NCBI GenBank assembly: GCA_002331625.1
Contig: DCZN01000077.1
Coordinates: 106,329-125,626 of the forward strand
Direction of reading: 5' to 3'
Source: Nitrospira sp. UBA2083
Lineage (GTDB): Bacteria; Nitrospirota; Nitrospiria; Nitrospirales; Nitrospiraceae
DNA: 19,298 nucleotides
This document shows positions 1-8,325 of this stretch, piece by piece. The notes beneath the pieces are model-generated. The model did not search any database. It had not been told where the DNA came from and saw nothing but the letters and a program-made list of their open reading frames with translations. The first letter of the stretch is position 1; the number at the start of each line of letters is the position of its first letter. The position numbers and the translations under genes are program-made.

Positions 1-1
1 A

Positions 2-94
2 ATTTGGCACGAAGCCCGCCGCATCGTCCGACGCATGATCGCGATCAAATCTGCTCGTGTTCGAACCGGCCGAAATCCAATCCTGGACAATTAG
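2..94 (+). CDS. 3' end of an unidentified gene (partial)
   Basis: Frame 2 is open from the first base of the window to a TAG at 92-94 and encodes about 30 residues. They are rich in Arg, Ile and Val, start IWHEARRIVRRMIA and end in ILDN. The basic amphipathic run looks like the C-terminal helix of a real protein rather than random translation, and the other two plus frames look less protein-like. The gene starts outside the window. I do not recognise the family, and so short a fragment could also be chance. Confidence 0.35.
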   Translation: MWHEARRIVRRMIAIKSARVRTGRNPILDN

Positions 95-228
95 TCTCTG
101 GCGAATAGAAACCTACCTACCAGTCATAACCATAGCCTGATTGTACAAGGAAGGAAGCCGTCGGAGAGCCATTCGTATCTCCGTGAAGAAACCCGCGGCC
201 CTCCATTCATCAGTCAAGAGGATCCGAC

Positions 229-618
229 TCATGGATTTTCTCTCCAGCGTAGTTGTGGCACCTCGAAATCTTCAAACAATCGAAGCTGATTGGGGCGGCC
301 TATTCCTTTCATCCAAGCCGGAACCCTAGGCTCTTTCTTCGGCTTGCAAGAAAGTGGACCAGCCGCCAGCAAGGCCTGCGCTGAGATCCATGTTCCAATC
401 AACTCAAAGTGGGCCAAATCCCTCTCTCGAAGATTGGAGCTCCATTCCGAAATGGCGCTTCTCCTCATTCCCACCGGCCGACTCAGATATCGTAACTGGA
501 AAAACCATTCGCCAGACCAACTAGTACCGACTTGGTGAACGACGGCAATGACACCCTTACGCTCACCGGTTGTTTGTCTGAGATAGATGCCAGGGATAAT
601 GTCATCACAAATCATCAT
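229..618 (-). CDS. Hypothetical protein, tryptophan-rich, about 129 residues
   Basis: This minus-strand frame encodes a balanced, protein-like sequence: an N-terminal MMICDDIIPGIYLR, a probable beta-rich middle (GVIAVVHQVG, then GEWFFQLRYL), a segment SNLRERDLAHFELIGTW, and a basic tail ending near NQLRLFEDFEVP. There is no signal peptide or membrane segment, so it is probably cytoplasmic. Two ATG codons in a row (616-618 and 613-615) can start it, and neither has a clear Shine-Dalgarno. The overlapping plus-strand frames here are low-complexity and look like shadows. I recognise no known domain. The composition, with several Trp and Phe at hydrophobic positions, is the main reason for calling it real. 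Confidence 0.5.
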   Translation of the reverse strand: MMICDDIIPGIYLRQTTGERKGVIAVVHQVGTSWSGEWFFQLRYLSRPVGMRRSAISEWSSNLRERDLAHFELIGTWISAQALLAAGPLSCKPKKEPRVPAWMKGIGRPNQLRLFEDFEVPQLRWRENP

Positions 619-1058
619 AGTAACCGATGGTTACATAGCTACTCACCGAGGTCAAGCCATGTTTTGGCAGAAACCATTCTGTCAGCGACCCACCCAGCCC
701 CCACTGTCACCGCACATTCAGTCTTTCATTCGACCATAACGAGAACGAATCTATGTGTATTCAATGGCTTTTCCATCCTGATCATCATCTGCGGTAGCAA
801 CCACAGCTCTATTACTGCGCGTTACGATCGGTCGGATATGTGGGGAATACCGGACCGTACGCATCCGGAATCTCCACGACTTCTAGGGCTTCCCCTGTCT
901 TTTGCTTGCCAATCCGAGTTGGACAAACCTGTATGTGAGCACCAGGTCTGGGAGGGCGGGGTGCTTTCCTCCAACGTAGAATAGTGCTTCGCATCCGTTC
1001 ACGCTACCTTGTGACCCAGGCGTAATTGAAACGGGTTCCTTACAAAAGGAGGTGCGTT
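619..1058. other. 440-bp stretch without a convincing gene
   Basis: No strongly coding frame is seen. A plus-strand frame across 532-984 is Ser/Thr/His-rich and lacks protein-like periodicity. A 60-codon minus-strand frame at 812-994 (ATG at 992-994, stop at 812-814) is slightly more protein-like towards its C-terminus but has no ribosome binding site and no recognisable domain, so it is left uncalled. The stretch separates the hypothetical gene on the minus strand from the small lipoprotein on the plus strand and probably holds the promoters of both. Confidence 0.4.
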
Positions 1059-1250
1059 ATGAGACTGTTCTTAGTCGGTTGCGTACTGATCCTCGGCACC
1101 GTAACCTTGGGCTGTACCGAGCGTCCATACGTGGTTTGTCGTGGCGAGGCCTACTGTACGGCTCCGTTAACGCATGACGAGGCGATGCACGCTGCGCAAC
1201 TCAAGAAAGCCTGGGCAGATGAGGGGCTCTATGTCCGCCCTGGTCGGTAG
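1059..1250 (+). CDS. Small lipoprotein, 63 residues
   Basis: The start at 1059 is set by an excellent ribosome binding site, AAAGGAGG at 1045-1052, 6 bases upstream. An in-frame ATG further up (1026) has none. The product has an N-terminal Arg, a hydrophobic stretch and a lipobox TLGC with Cys at residue 19, so it should be a lipid-anchored envelope protein with a mature chain of about 45 residues. The mature part has a Cys pair (CRGEAYC) that could form a disulphide, followed by an Ala/Lys-rich amphipathic helix. The family is not recognised. It stands alone: the next gene is tRNA-His on the opposite strand. Confidence 0.72.
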   Translation: MRLFLVGCVLILGTVTLGCTERPYVVCRGEAYCTAPLTHDEAMHAAQLKKAWADEGLYVRPGR

Positions 1251-1268
1251 AAGCAACAAGAAGTAGTC

Positions 1269-1334
1269 GGCAGCTCAAGGCTCGTTTCACGCATTTTGAC
1301 TTCAGCCTATCACCCGGCTAGCTTGGGAGCTGCC
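1269..1334 (+). repeat. Inverted repeat downstream of the small lipoprotein gene
   Basis: GGCAGCTC at 1269-1276 and GAGCTGCC at 1327-1334 are perfect 8-bp complementary arms, and AAG/CTT extends them after a two-base bulge. The 50-base loop is too long for an ordinary intrinsic terminator, and no T tract follows. It lies between the lipoprotein stop and the 3' end of the convergent tRNA-His gene, so it may protect an mRNA end or limit read-through. Its role is unknown. Confidence 0.35.
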
Positions 1335-1414
1335 CTGAGGAGCGTTCGGAAGGTCGTAGGTTTCTTGAAAATCGAGACGCTTGACTAAATTCTGACGAAC
1401 ACAGGAGGGGGTAA

Positions 1415-1492
1415 TGGGGTGGATGACGGGTTTCGAACCCGCGACCTCCGGATCCACAATCCGGCGCTCTAACCAACTGAGCTACACCCACC
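1415..1492 (-). tRNA. tRNA-His (anticodon GTG), CCA encoded
   Basis: Read on the minus strand, the sequence folds as a complete cloverleaf. The 7-bp acceptor stem is GTGGGTG/CATCCAC. The D arm is GCTC-GAGC, and the anticodon stem is CCGGA/TCCGG with loop TTGTGGA, placing GTG at plus positions 1455-1457. The T arm is GCGGG/CCCGT with TTCGAAA. The extra G at position -1 that marks histidine tRNAs is present (complement of C1492) opposite the C before the CCA tail, which is encoded at 1415-1417. It lies 62 bases downstream of the pyrF stop on the same strand. A TATAAA hexamer (plus 1500-1505) sits at the right distance to be its own -10 box, though no good -35 is seen. Confidence 0.97.
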
Positions 1493-1554
1493 ACGACCGT
1501 TTATAGGAACAGTGATATTAGCAAAGGGTCGATTGCCGTCGCAACCGACTCTCG

Positions 1555-2268
1555 TTACCCTCGAGCATCGAAGGCAACCTGCATTTCTTCCAGAATCGCC
1601 GCGACAGTTGCCGGTGGGTCTGCTGCGTCACGAATAGGGCGGCCAATCACAAGATAGTCTGCACCGGACGCGATAGTCTGAGTCGGCGTCGTCGCCCTGG
1701 CGTGATCATCGACTCCTTTGCCGGCCGGCCGGACTCCCGGCGTCACGATTGTGAAGCGCGGGCCGATCTTTTGTCGAATGGCCGCGGCTTCTTCTCCGGA
1801 TGCCACCACCCCATCGCAACCGACTTCCGAGGCAAGGGATGCGCGAGCTGTGACGAGATCTTGTACTGTCCGCTGAATTCCCATCTCTCGCAAGTCGTTG
1901 CCATCAAAGTTCGTCAGCACGGTCACGGCCAGCAGTTTGAGAGAGGAGCCTTCTCTACCCTGGACGGCAGCGGCCAGCGCCTTGCGATTGGCATGAACCG
2001 TTAAGAATTCGACCCCCATTGCCGCCACTCGACTCGTCGCACGCCGGACCGTCTCTTCGATATCGAGAAATTTCAGGTCGAGAAAGACTCGCATGCCTCG
2101 ATCGACAATCCGCTGGACCATCTCCGGCCCTGCTGCGGTATAGAGCTCAAGGCCAACCTTGACGAAGAAGAGATGTCCCTGTAAGCGATCTAACAGCCGA
2201 TCGGCCTCTGCTGCCGAAGGCACATCCAGTGCAAAAATGAGTCGGTCGCGGGCCGCAATCTTCACCAT
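1555..2268 (-). CDS. pyrF: Orotidine 5'-phosphate decarboxylase
   Basis: Catalyses the last step of UMP synthesis, decarboxylation of OMP, in the cytoplasm. The 237-residue length is normal for bacterial PyrF. Family signatures are visible: FALDVPS with Asp15, FVKVGLELY with Lys37, and the catalytic DLKFLDI block with Asp64, Lys66 and Asp69 (the charged Asp-Lys-x-x-Asp network). The TVHA strand follows, then VTPGVRP near residue 177 and GADYLVIGRPI, the phosphate-binding loop near residue 210. The ATG at 2266-2268 is preceded by AAGGAGCACGGAG, which supplies a Shine-Dalgarno. It is divergent from rpsT with about 87 bases between start codons. tRNA-His follows on the same strand and could be read from the same transcript. 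Confidence 0.96.
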   Translation of the reverse strand: MVKIAARDRLIFALDVPSAAEADRLLDRLQGHLFFVKVGLELYTAAGPEMVQRIVDRGMRVFLDLKFLDIEETVRRATSRVAAMGVEFLTVHANRKALAAAVQGREGSSLKLLAVTVLTNFDGNDLREMGIQRTVQDLVTARASLASEVGCDGVVASGEEAAAIRQKIGPRFTIVTPGVRPAGKGVDDHARATTPTQTIASGADYLVIGRPIRDAADPPATVAAILEEMQVAFDARG

Positions 2269-2296
2269 CTCCGTGCTCCTTTTTCAAGGCCGATCC

Positions 2297-2325
2297 TTGA
2301 CGATTACCAATACCCTATGATAAAA
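2297..2325 (+). promoter_or_regulatory. Possible rpsT promoter
   Basis: TTGACG at 2297-2302 resembles a -35 box. AT-rich sequence downstream offers a -10 either as GATAAA (2319-2324, spacer 16) or as TATGAT (2316-2321, the better hexamer but spacer only 13). It is the only promoter-like sequence between pyrF and rpsT. Transcription would start about 20-25 bases before the rpsT Shine-Dalgarno. The assignment rests on motif resemblance only. Confidence 0.4.
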
Positions 2326-2329
2326 GTCG

Positions 2330-2350
2330 ACTCCTTTTTTATTTAGGAGT
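2330..2350 (+). promoter_or_regulatory. Leader hairpin covering the rpsT Shine-Dalgarno
   Basis: ACTCC at 2330-2334 is a perfect complement of GGAGT at 2346-2350, with an 11-base loop of almost pure T/A. The 3' arm contains the GGAG of the rpsT ribosome binding site (AGGAGT, 6 bases before the ATG). In the mRNA the two arms would compete with 16S rRNA for this site. The stem is only 5 bp, so the effect may be mild. Confidence 0.4.
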
Positions 2351-2355
2351 GATTG

Positions 2356-2634
2356 ATGCCTCAGATTCACAAATCGACAATTCGCCGAGCGCGCCAGGCT
2401 GAGCGTCGGCATGAGCGGAATCGTGCGACGAATAATACCGTGAAGACGCTCATCAAGAAAGTTCAGTCCGCCATAACCGGGAAGAAGGTTGACGAGGCCA
2501 AAACCAGCTTGCTGGAGGCTACCTCGGCGATCGGGAAAGCCGTGTCCAAGGGCACCCTTCATCGCAACACCGCGTCGCGCCGGATTTCGCGTCTTGCCCT
2601 TCGCGTCAACGCTCTGTCCGGTTCCGGCTCTTAA
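2356..2634 (+). CDS. rpsT: 30S ribosomal protein S20
   Basis: Binds 16S rRNA early in assembly of the small ribosomal subunit. The 92-residue, highly basic, all-helical product begins MPQIHKSTIRRARQAERRH, followed by NRATNNTVKTLIKK. It ends in the typical helical hairpin with KGTLHRNTASRRISRLALRV (residues about 67-86). The ATG at 2356 was chosen because AGGAG (2345-2349) lies 6 bases upstream. A TTG directly before it (2353) is in frame but too close to the site. The last 29 bases overlap the 3' end of holA on the opposite strand. Confidence 0.96.
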   Translation: MPQIHKSTIRRARQAERRHERNRATNNTVKTLIKKVQSAITGKKVDEAKTSLLEATSAIGKAVSKGTLHRNTASRRISRLALRVNALSGSGS

Positions 2635-3718
2635 TCGTTCTCACGTTCGAGACCGTCCGTGTAGACACTCGCCGTGGTGAACCCGTTGGCGAGGGGGTCG
2701 TCTCGGTTCGCTTGCCGGAAGATTCTTCACAGAGTGCCAACAGCACCCGCTCCAGGATCATCTTAGGACGGCTGCTGCTGCCCCCCTTGAGCTTTCCATC
2801 AGCATCCAGAAAGCGGCGCAGCGCCGATTGGAGTTGGGGCTCAGAAAATCGACTCAGAAACGAGCGTACCTTCCACGGCTCCATTCGCAAACTTCTCGCC
2901 GCCTCTCCTTCGCGCCCGCCACAAGCCAGCGACTCTTTCACCTTCCAGATTCGGCGATACTGCCACGCGAGTGAGCCAAGGATCCGGAGCGGCGCTTCTC
3001 CCGCTTCAAGATTGCGTGCCAAGATCGAAAGGGTTCGCCCACGGTTTCCCTCAGCAATGGCCAGCGCCAAATCAAACACGGACGCGCCTGGGTCAATACC
3101 GCGCAATTGATAGACATCGGCAGCTGTGACGGCACGATCGGGTGGAACATACGAGGCCAACTTCTCCAACTCGCGCCGCACGCTATAGAGGGACGAACCG
3201 CACACTTCCTGCAACAACTGGGTAGCCGCTTCCTCCAAACGAAGCCCCACTCCTGCGGCCTCACGAGCAATCCACGCAGGCAAATGCGCGTCACGAAGCG
3301 GTGAACAATCGACCACGATCGCCGCTCGGGTGAGGGCTTGAGACCATTTCAGCCGACCGTCCAACTTGGAGCTCACAAAGACGACCGTCGTTGATTCCAC
3401 GGGATTTTTTACGCAGTCGAGCAGGGTCTCGCTTTCCCGAGCACTCAGCTTCTCCGCTGCCTTTACGACGACCAAGCGACGGGCTGTAAAGACCGGGACC
3501 GCCGTGATGCTATTCCGAATATCGGCTCCGCTTGCCTCATCTCCATAGAACTGTTCGTAATTGAATTCATTTCCTTCGTCGTCCAGGACCGCGCGTTTAA
3601 TGATACTCACAGCGGAGTCCCTCAGCAGGTCTTCTTCTCCGACCACGAGGTACAGACACCCCGGCGTCTGCTGTTTCAGTGCCGACTCCAGCTGGATGTG
3701 ATTCACTGTCGAAGCCAT
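2606..3718 (-). CDS. holA: DNA polymerase III subunit delta
   Basis: The delta subunit opens the beta sliding clamp within the clamp-loader complex at the replication fork. The 370-residue product begins MASTVNHIQLESALK. The conserved opening strand YLVVGEEDLLRD lies near residue 24, then SITAVPVFTARRLVVVKAAEKL, and in the C-terminal half GDPGAS-type sequence (RGIDPGASVFDL) and MILERVLLALCE, as expected for HolA. The frame stays open for 69 more codons upstream, but those overlap lptE and look non-coding, so the ATG at 3716-3718, 11 bases after the lptE stop, is preferred. No strong Shine-Dalgarno is present, so translation may be coupled to lptE. About 35 residues after the usual end form a basic, Ser/Thr-rich tail, the last part of which lies antisense to rpsT. 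Confidence 0.9.
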   Translation of the reverse strand: MASTVNHIQLESALKQQTPGCLYLVVGEEDLLRDSAVSIIKRAVLDDEGNEFNYEQFYGDEASGADIRNSITAVPVFTARRLVVVKAAEKLSARESETLLDCVKNPVESTTVVFVSSKLDGRLKWSQALTRAAIVVDCSPLRDAHLPAWIAREAAGVGLRLEEAATQLLQEVCGSSLYSVRRELEKLASYVPPDRAVTAADVYQLRGIDPGASVFDLALAIAEGNRGRTLSILARNLEAGEAPLRILGSLAWQYRRIWKVKESLACGGREGEAARSLRMEPWKVRSFLSRFSEPQLQSALRRFLDADGKLKGGSSSRPKMILERVLLALCEESSGKRTETTPSPTGSPRRVSTRTVSNVRTIKSRNRTER

Positions 3719-3729
3719 CGGTGACGAGT

Positions 3730-4380
3730 TTAGTTCGGTGAAGGAACCGCTACGGAGGCCTGCTTCGTGAATGCCCCGGTTTCCACTTGTAGGAGAAACC
3801 GGGAGGCCAAATCGGCTGCCAAAAGGCGCCCGGCCTGCTCCACCGCCCGGTTTTGGAGCGTGCGGTTGAATTGGAGATCGGGCGTAATAAAGAACTCCGA
3901 CGCACCCTTTGCGAGCTGCGTCCACACAACTGTTCCCGACCGGACGTCTTCTACGCGAATCAGGACAACGACTTCCGCGCGGCTTTCCAGAGTCGCCGTC
4001 TGGGAAAAGCTGAGCGTCGGCACGGATACCGAAAGAATTTGCCCGCTCAACGTAAGATCCGCCGCTTCGGACTCTGAGACAACCCGCGCCCCACTGCCGG
4101 TGGAAAATTCGTCGCGGAAGTAATTGGTCAATCGCATCTCCAAATTTGGCTCGAAACTATTGTTGATCAACGTCTTGATGAGAAGCCGTGGAGGCGGCTC
4201 AGTCGACGTGGGGGTTGGAGCACCTCCGATGGTCGGACCGGCTCCTTCCACCCGGAACTGATAACCACATGACGTAACCAGCGCGAGCATCGCAAGGCAA
4301 GCCGTGAGATGCACACTGACCGCGTGCCGGGTGCTGGCCGCCGTGCACTGAGTGCGTAAACCTCGCAAGCCTTCACACAA
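3730..4380 (-). CDS. lptE: LPS-assembly lipoprotein LptE family
   Basis: LptE sits in the outer membrane as the plug of the LptD translocon that delivers lipopolysaccharide to the surface. The protein has a hydrophobic signal segment and lipobox LVTSC (Cys38 with the TTG start). It then has CGYQFR, the typical LptE start of the mature chain, followed by a Pro/Thr-rich linker. The conserved core contains [21 protein letters not shown] near residues 69-89 and then TLSGQI. The most upstream start, TTG at 4378-4380, overlaps the leuS stop by 8 bases. A GTG at codon 23 would leave a short signal peptide, so the true start is uncertain. It is the middle gene of leuS-lptE-holA, an order also seen in other bacteria. 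The family call is good, while exact orthology is inferred. Confidence 0.82.
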   Translation of the reverse strand: MCEGLRGLRTQCTAASTRHAVSVHLTACLAMLALVTSCGYQFRVEGAGPTIGGAPTPTSTEPPPRLLIKTLINNSFEPNLEMRLTNYFRDEFSTGSGARVVSESEAADLTLSGQILSVSVPTLSFSQTATLESRAEVVVLIRVEDVRSGTVVWTQLAKGASEFFITPDLQFNRTLQNRAVEQAGRLLAADLASRFLLQVETGAFTKQASVAVPSPN

Positions 4381-6808
4381 CGAAGTTGAGCAACTTCTTC
4401 TCGACGTAGATCACCTTCTTCGGCTCCTTGCCTTGGAGCCACTCCGCCGCTTCGGCACGGGCCAACCGCTCAATTTCATCGCGCGGCGTGTCGACGGCAA
4501 CGTCGAGCTTGGCCCTGAGCCGCCCGTTGACCTGAATGGGAATGGTCATCCGCTCGCTGACCGTCATCGCCGGATCGAAGGTTGGCCAAGGCTGTTGCGA
4601 GACGCTGGGCTGTTGACCGAGCACGCTCCAGAGCTCCTCTGTCACATGCGGCGCAAACGGCGCAAGCAGTAATACAAACGGCTCGAGCACCGATCGGGGC
4701 CGTTGCTGAGCCTTCGTCATCTCGTTGGTAAAGATCATCATCTGGGAGATCGCCGTATTGAATCGGAGCGTCTCGATGTCTTCCGTCACCTTTTTGATCG
4801 TCTGGTGGAGGAGTCGTTGATGCTCAAGGCTCGCAGCAGTCGAAACAACAGCGCTAGACAAGTGCCCTTGGTCATCAACAATAAGACGCCAGACTCGTTC
4901 CAAGAACCTGGTCACACCCTCAACGCCTCTGGTACTCCATGGCTTCATCGCCTCGAGTGGCCCCATGAACATTTCATAGAGCCGCACCGCATCCGCGCCG
5001 AACTGGTCGATCATCTCGTCTGGATTGACCACGTTGCCGCGCGATTTGGACATCTTCTGATTGTCTTCTCCCAACACAATGCCCTGGTGCACCAATTTCA
5101 TAAACGGCTCAGGCGTGCTCACCACGCCGATATCGAACAACACCTTGTGCCAAAACCGAGCGTACAGAAGATGCAACACAGCGTGCTCGCTGCCGCCGAT
5201 ATACAGGTCCACCGGCATCCAATAGCGCTCCTTAGCCTGGTCGACGAGCTGGGCTGAGTTCTTCGGGTCGATGAATCGCAGGTAATACCAGCAGGAACCG
5301 GCCCACTGGGGCATGGTATTCGTTTCGCGCCGCGCCGGCTTGCCGGTGGCAAGATCGGTTGTTGCCAACCAGGTGTCTAAGTTCGCAAGCGGGCTTTCAC
5401 CGGTGCCTGAGGGTTTGAAGTTGCTCGTCTCCGGCAGCATCAGGGGAAGATGCTCTTCAGGAAGCGGACGGGCCTCTGCGTCGATCCAGACAATCGGAAA
5501 CGGTTCTCCCCAATACCGTTGCCGGGCAAAGAGCCAATCCCGCAACTTGTAATTGACCGCTCTTCTTCCCTTGCTTTGCTTCGCAAGCCATTCCGTCATT
5601 TTGGGGATTGCGTCGGACGGGGTGAGCCCGTTAATCGAAAAACTGCCGTCATTGGTCGCTGAATTCACGACCTTCCCGCGCTCCGTCTCGATGAAAGCCC
5701 CTTCCTGCACATTCCCCCCGAAAATGACTTCACGAATGGGCAACTGATACTGCCGAGCGAAGACCCAGTCTCGCTCGTCATGCGCCGGCACGGCCATGAT
5801 GGCGCCGGTGCCATAACTCATCAACACATAATCGGCAATCCAGATCGGCAACCGTTCGTTGTTCACAGGATTGACAGCATAGCCACCGGTGAAGACCCCG
5901 GTCTTCTCCTTATCAAGCTCTTGCCGTTGTAGATCACTCTTCCGCGCGGCCGCCTCGCGATAGCTTTGAACCGCTCCCTTCTGCTCCGAACTCGTGACGA
6001 CATCGATCAGCGGGTGTTCTGGGGCCAAGACCATATACGTTGCGCCGAACAGCGTGTCCGGTCTGGTGGTGAAGACCCGAATCGCCCCCTTTCGATCGGC
6101 CAGTGCAAAATCCACCTCCGCTCCGATCGAACGCCCAATCCAATTCTTCTGCATCTCCAGCGTGCTGGTGGGCCAGTCGACCAGCTTCAAGTCCTCGAGC
6201 AATCGATCCGCATAGGCCGTGATTTTCAACACCCATTGGCGCATCGGTTTGCGGATCACATCGAAACCACCGACCTCGCTCTTGCCGTCGACAATTTCTT
6301 CGTTCGCCAGTACCGTACCGAGCGCCGGACACCAGTTCACCGGGACTTCGGCCACATAGGCCAACCCCCGCTCGAAAAGCTTCAGGAAGATCCATTGCGT
6401 CCAGCGATAATACTCAGGGTCAGTGGTGCTGAGTTCCCGCTCCCAATCATACGAGAGCCCTACGCGTTTCATCTGGCGCTTGAAGGTAGCAATGTTGTCT
6501 GCCGTCGTCTTCGCCGGATGAATACCGGTTTTCACCGCGTATTGTTCTGCCGGCAGGCCAAACGCGTCCCAGCCCATGGGATGCAACACATTGAACCCAC
6601 GCATCCGCTTATAGCGAGAGACAATGTCCGTGGCGGTGTACCCTTCGAGATGACCGACGTGGAGTCCCGAACCGGAGGGATAGGGGAACATGTCGAGGCA
6701 GTAGAATTTGGGCTTCCCGGGTTCCTCCAGGACGCGAAACGTCCGATGCTGATCCCAGTACTGTTGCCATTTCGGCTCGATGGCGCGATGATCGTATCCC
6801 TTACTCAT
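4373..6808 (-). CDS. leuS: Leucine-tRNA ligase
   Basis: Charges tRNA-Leu with leucine in the cytoplasm. The 811-residue length fits the bacterial enzyme. Class I signatures are present: [12 protein letters not shown] with the HIGH-type HVGH at residues 50-53, and KMSKS at 585-589 in [10 protein letters not shown]. The CP1 editing domain carries [13 protein letters not shown] and [14 protein letters not shown] (the editing-site Asp). The C-terminal domain ends [15 protein letters not shown]. An upstream in-frame GTG (6824-6826) would add six residues. The ATG at 6806-6808 gives the usual short N-terminus ([15 protein letters not shown]). Upstream of it are GGAG 12 bases away and AAGGA only 2 bases away, so the site is not clear-cut. 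It heads the cluster leuS-lptE-holA. Confidence 0.96.
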   Translation of the reverse strand: MSKGYDHRAIEPKWQQYWDQHRTFRVLEEPGKPKFYCLDMFPYPSGSGLHVGHLEGYTATDIVSRYKRMRGFNVLHPMGWDAFGLPAEQYAVKTGIHPAKTTADNIATFKRQMKRVGLSYDWERELSTTDPEYYRWTQWIFLKLFERGLAYVAEVPVNWCPALGTVLANEEIVDGKSEVGGFDVIRKPMRQWVLKITAYADRLLEDLKLVDWPTSTLEMQKNWIGRSIGAEVDFALADRKGAIRVFTTRPDTLFGATYMVLAPEHPLIDVVTSSEQKGAVQSYREAAARKSDLQRQELDKEKTGVFTGGYAVNPVNNERLPIWIADYVLMSYGTGAIMAVPAHDERDWVFARQYQLPIREVIFGGNVQEGAFIETERGKVVNSATNDGSFSINGLTPSDAIPKMTEWLAKQSKGRRAVNYKLRDWLFARQRYWGEPFPIVWIDAEARPLPEEHLPLMLPETSNFKPSGTGESPLANLDTWLATTDLATGKPARRETNTMPQWAGSCWYYLRFIDPKNSAQLVDQAKERYWMPVDLYIGGSEHAVLHLLYARFWHKVLFDIGVVSTPEPFMKLVHQGIVLGEDNQKMSKSRGNVVNPDEMIDQFGADAVRLYEMFMGPLEAMKPWSTRGVEGVTRFLERVWRLIVDDQGHLSSAVVSTAASLEHQRLLHQTIKKVTEDIETLRFNTAISQMMIFTNEMTKAQQRPRSVLEPFVLLLAPFAPHVTEELWSVLGQQPSVSQQPWPTFDPAMTVSERMTIPIQVNGRLRAKLDVAVDTPRDEIERLARAEAAEWLQGKEPKKVIYVEKKLLNFVV

Positions 6809-6904
6809 CGTCCTTGTTGGCTCCACGCATAAAAAAGACGGAGGACTCTAACATAGCCCCCTGGGGGTCACAAGTTCCTACGCCAACGTGCCGAACCCCT
6901 TTGT

Positions 6905-6910
6905 TATACT
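6905..6910 (+). promoter_or_regulatory. -10 box of the methyltransferase gene, nearly leaderless
   Basis: TATACT matches the sigma-70 -10 consensus at five of six positions and ends 9 bases before the ATG at 6920, so transcription would start about 3 bases before the start codon. There is no Shine-Dalgarno. No clear -35 hexamer is found 16-18 bases upstream, which lowers the confidence. Confidence 0.4.
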
Positions 6911-6919
6911 ACGCGAACG

Positions 6920-7540
6920 ATGGGATTCTACTGCGACCATATCTTCCCCCGCCTGATGGAGTGGGTCATGGCCGGAGAGGAATTTCGTCGCTTGCGGCGA
7001 GAGCTCCTCGCTTCGACCAATGGTGAGGTCCTAGAGCTCGGAATTGGAACCGGCCTGAATCTGCCGCACTATCCACAAACTGTCACAGAGCTGCATGCGG
7101 TCGATCCCGCGCAGCTCCTCCCCAAAACACTCGCTGCACGCAGCGCCCAACGCTCGTTTCCGGTTTACATCCAAAGAGACTCTGCGGAGACCCTCACCTA
7201 TGCCGACCGACGTTTTGACTATGTGATCAGCACCTGGACGCTTTGCACCATTCCCGATCCGGTGCTCGCGCTCCAAGAAGTGCGTCGTGTACTCAAACCA
7301 ACAGGCCAGTTTCTCTTCTTAGAACATGGCCGGAGCGATAACCAAAAGGTCGCGGCCTGGCAGGACCGGCTCAATCCGGTTCAAAACCTCATCGGCTGCG
7401 GATGCAATCTCAACCGGCGGATCGATTACTTCATCAGTCAGGCTGGGCTGAACATGACTCAGCTCGATCGATTCACCATGGAAAATGTCCCCAGACTGGG
7501 CGGGGAAATGTATAGGGGCACGGCCACGAGACAACGTTAG
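6920..7540 (+). CDS. Class I SAM-dependent methyltransferase (METTL7/UbiE-like)
   Basis: Transfers a methyl group from S-adenosylmethionine to an unknown, probably small, acceptor. The 206-residue protein has motif I VLELGIGTGLN (residues 37-47), an acidic end of strand 2 (HAVDPA), and FDYVISTWTLCTIPDP as motif IV. Motif V is ALQEVRRVLKPTGQFLFLEH. After this comes the region typical of METTL7-like proteins: WQDRLNPVQNLIGCGCNLNR, then IDYFISQAGL. It starts divergently from leuS. Its last 4 bases overlap the 3' end of the convergent HAD gene. No Shine-Dalgarno precedes the ATG. The fold is clear, but the substrate cannot be told from sequence. Confidence 0.88.
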   Translation: MGFYCDHIFPRLMEWVMAGEEFRRLRRELLASTNGEVLELGIGTGLNLPHYPQTVTELHAVDPAQLLPKTLAARSAQRSFPVYIQRDSAETLTYADRRFDYVISTWTLCTIPDPVLALQEVRRVLKPTGQFLFLEHGRSDNQKVAAWQDRLNPVQNLIGCGCNLNRRIDYFISQAGLNMTQLDRFTMENVPRLGGEMYRGTATRQR

Positions 7541-8235
7541 CCTGTCCTTCGGCCATTGAGAAGCGGCGAAAAGCCAGTGATCGAGAAAAATTGGGGGAGC
7601 GGAGCCGGCGGCAATTGCGAGCTGGACTTGGCGCTGTGCACCAGACGGGCGACCCCAAAGGCTTTCGCGGCCGTCAGACATCCTTCATCATCATCCATAA
7701 ACAAAGATCGCGACGGATCGAACCCCAGCAAGCGCTGACAGGCCGGCCAGTACTCCGGCCGCATTTTGAGATAGCCCACCTCAAAAGCATCCACAATCCG
7801 GTCCACATACCGGTCGAGCCCGGTCTTGGCCACCTTAACCGACACACCCGTACGATGAGCATTCGTCACAATGATCACGTGCTTCCCGAGCCGCCGCAGA
7901 TGGCGCAAAAATTCCTCGGCGCCAGGCAGAAAGCCGATCATGTGGTTGAGTTCCTTGTGCATCGCCACTACGTCGATACCCACCTGTTTCGTCCAATAAT
8001 TCAAGTCGGTCCAAGCGAGTTCGCCTTCGACTGATCGATACATCGCCAACAGACGATCGCGAGCTACCTCAAACGGAAGAGCGTGCAGAGCCGCATACCG
8101 TCGTGGCAGCTCCTCCTCAAAAAAGAAGTTGTCAAAATGTCGGTCAAGTAATGTGCCGTCCATGTCGAGGAGAACATGGTCGATTTCGTTCCAATTGATC
8201 GTGGAAGGCGCCAGGTGTGAGGCGTCAGGCATCAT
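7537..8235 (-). CDS. yrfG: HAD-family hydrolase, GMP/IMP nucleotidase YrfG-like
   Basis: Probable purine monophosphate 5'-nucleotidase of the haloacid dehalogenase superfamily. The 232-residue protein shows motif I LLDMDGTLLD (nucleophile Asp24, acid/base Asp26), then DNFFFEEELPRRYA, which resembles the E. coli YrfG N-terminus as I recall it. The middle TDLNYWTKQVGIDVVAMHKE also resembles YrfG. Motif II is IIVTNAH, motif III the Lys in GYLKMRP, and motif IV LFMDDDEGCL. The ATG at 8233-8235 gives a normal N-terminus. The frame continues up to a GTG at 8305-8307, but that part is not protein-like. It is divergent from der and has no Shine-Dalgarno (see the -10 box at 8242-8247). The substrate assignment is inferred from resemblance. 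Confidence 0.85.
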   Translation of the reverse strand: MMPDASHLAPSTINWNEIDHVLLDMDGTLLDRHFDNFFFEEELPRRYAALHALPFEVARDRLLAMYRSVEGELAWTDLNYWTKQVGIDVVAMHKELNHMIGFLPGAEEFLRHLRRLGKHVIIVTNAHRTGVSVKVAKTGLDRYVDRIVDAFEVGYLKMRPEYWPACQRLLGFDPSRSLFMDDDEGCLTAAKAFGVARLVHSAKSSSQLPPAPLPQFFSITGFSPLLNGRRTG

Positions 8236-8241
8236 GAAGAA

Positions 8242-8247
8242 AGTATA
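8242..8247 (-). promoter_or_regulatory. -10 box of the HAD gene placed for a leaderless mRNA
   Basis: On the minus strand TATACT is followed by exactly six bases and then ATG. Transcription starting about 7 bases after the -10 box would begin at or next to the A of the start codon. This TANNNT-N6-ATG layout is the known signature of leaderless genes. No Shine-Dalgarno is present and the -35 region is weak. Confidence 0.45.
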
Positions 8248-8325
8248 AAGGACGGGCCCAGGAAAGACGAGACATTGTGTTTCTGAAAATTCCTGTGATA
8301 CGGTCACATACTTGACGAAACGACC

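Noticed and set aside
532..984. 150-codon plus-strand frame
   Set aside because: Ser/Thr/His-rich, no ribosome binding site, no domain, and it overlaps the more plausible minus-strand gene at 229-618.
3719..3925. 69-codon N-terminal extension of holA
   Set aside because: Overlaps lptE in another frame, is Gly/Pro/Arg-rich, and lies before the normal HolA N-terminus.
5966..6832. 288-codon open frame on the plus strand opposite leuS
   Set aside because: It lies entirely antisense to the well-supported leuS coding sequence and its translation has no recognisable domain; it is a by-product of GC-rich codon usage.
6857..6867. CCCCCTGGGGG palindrome between leuS and the methyltransferase gene
   Set aside because: Loop too short for a stable hairpin and no T tract; not a terminator and no known operator.
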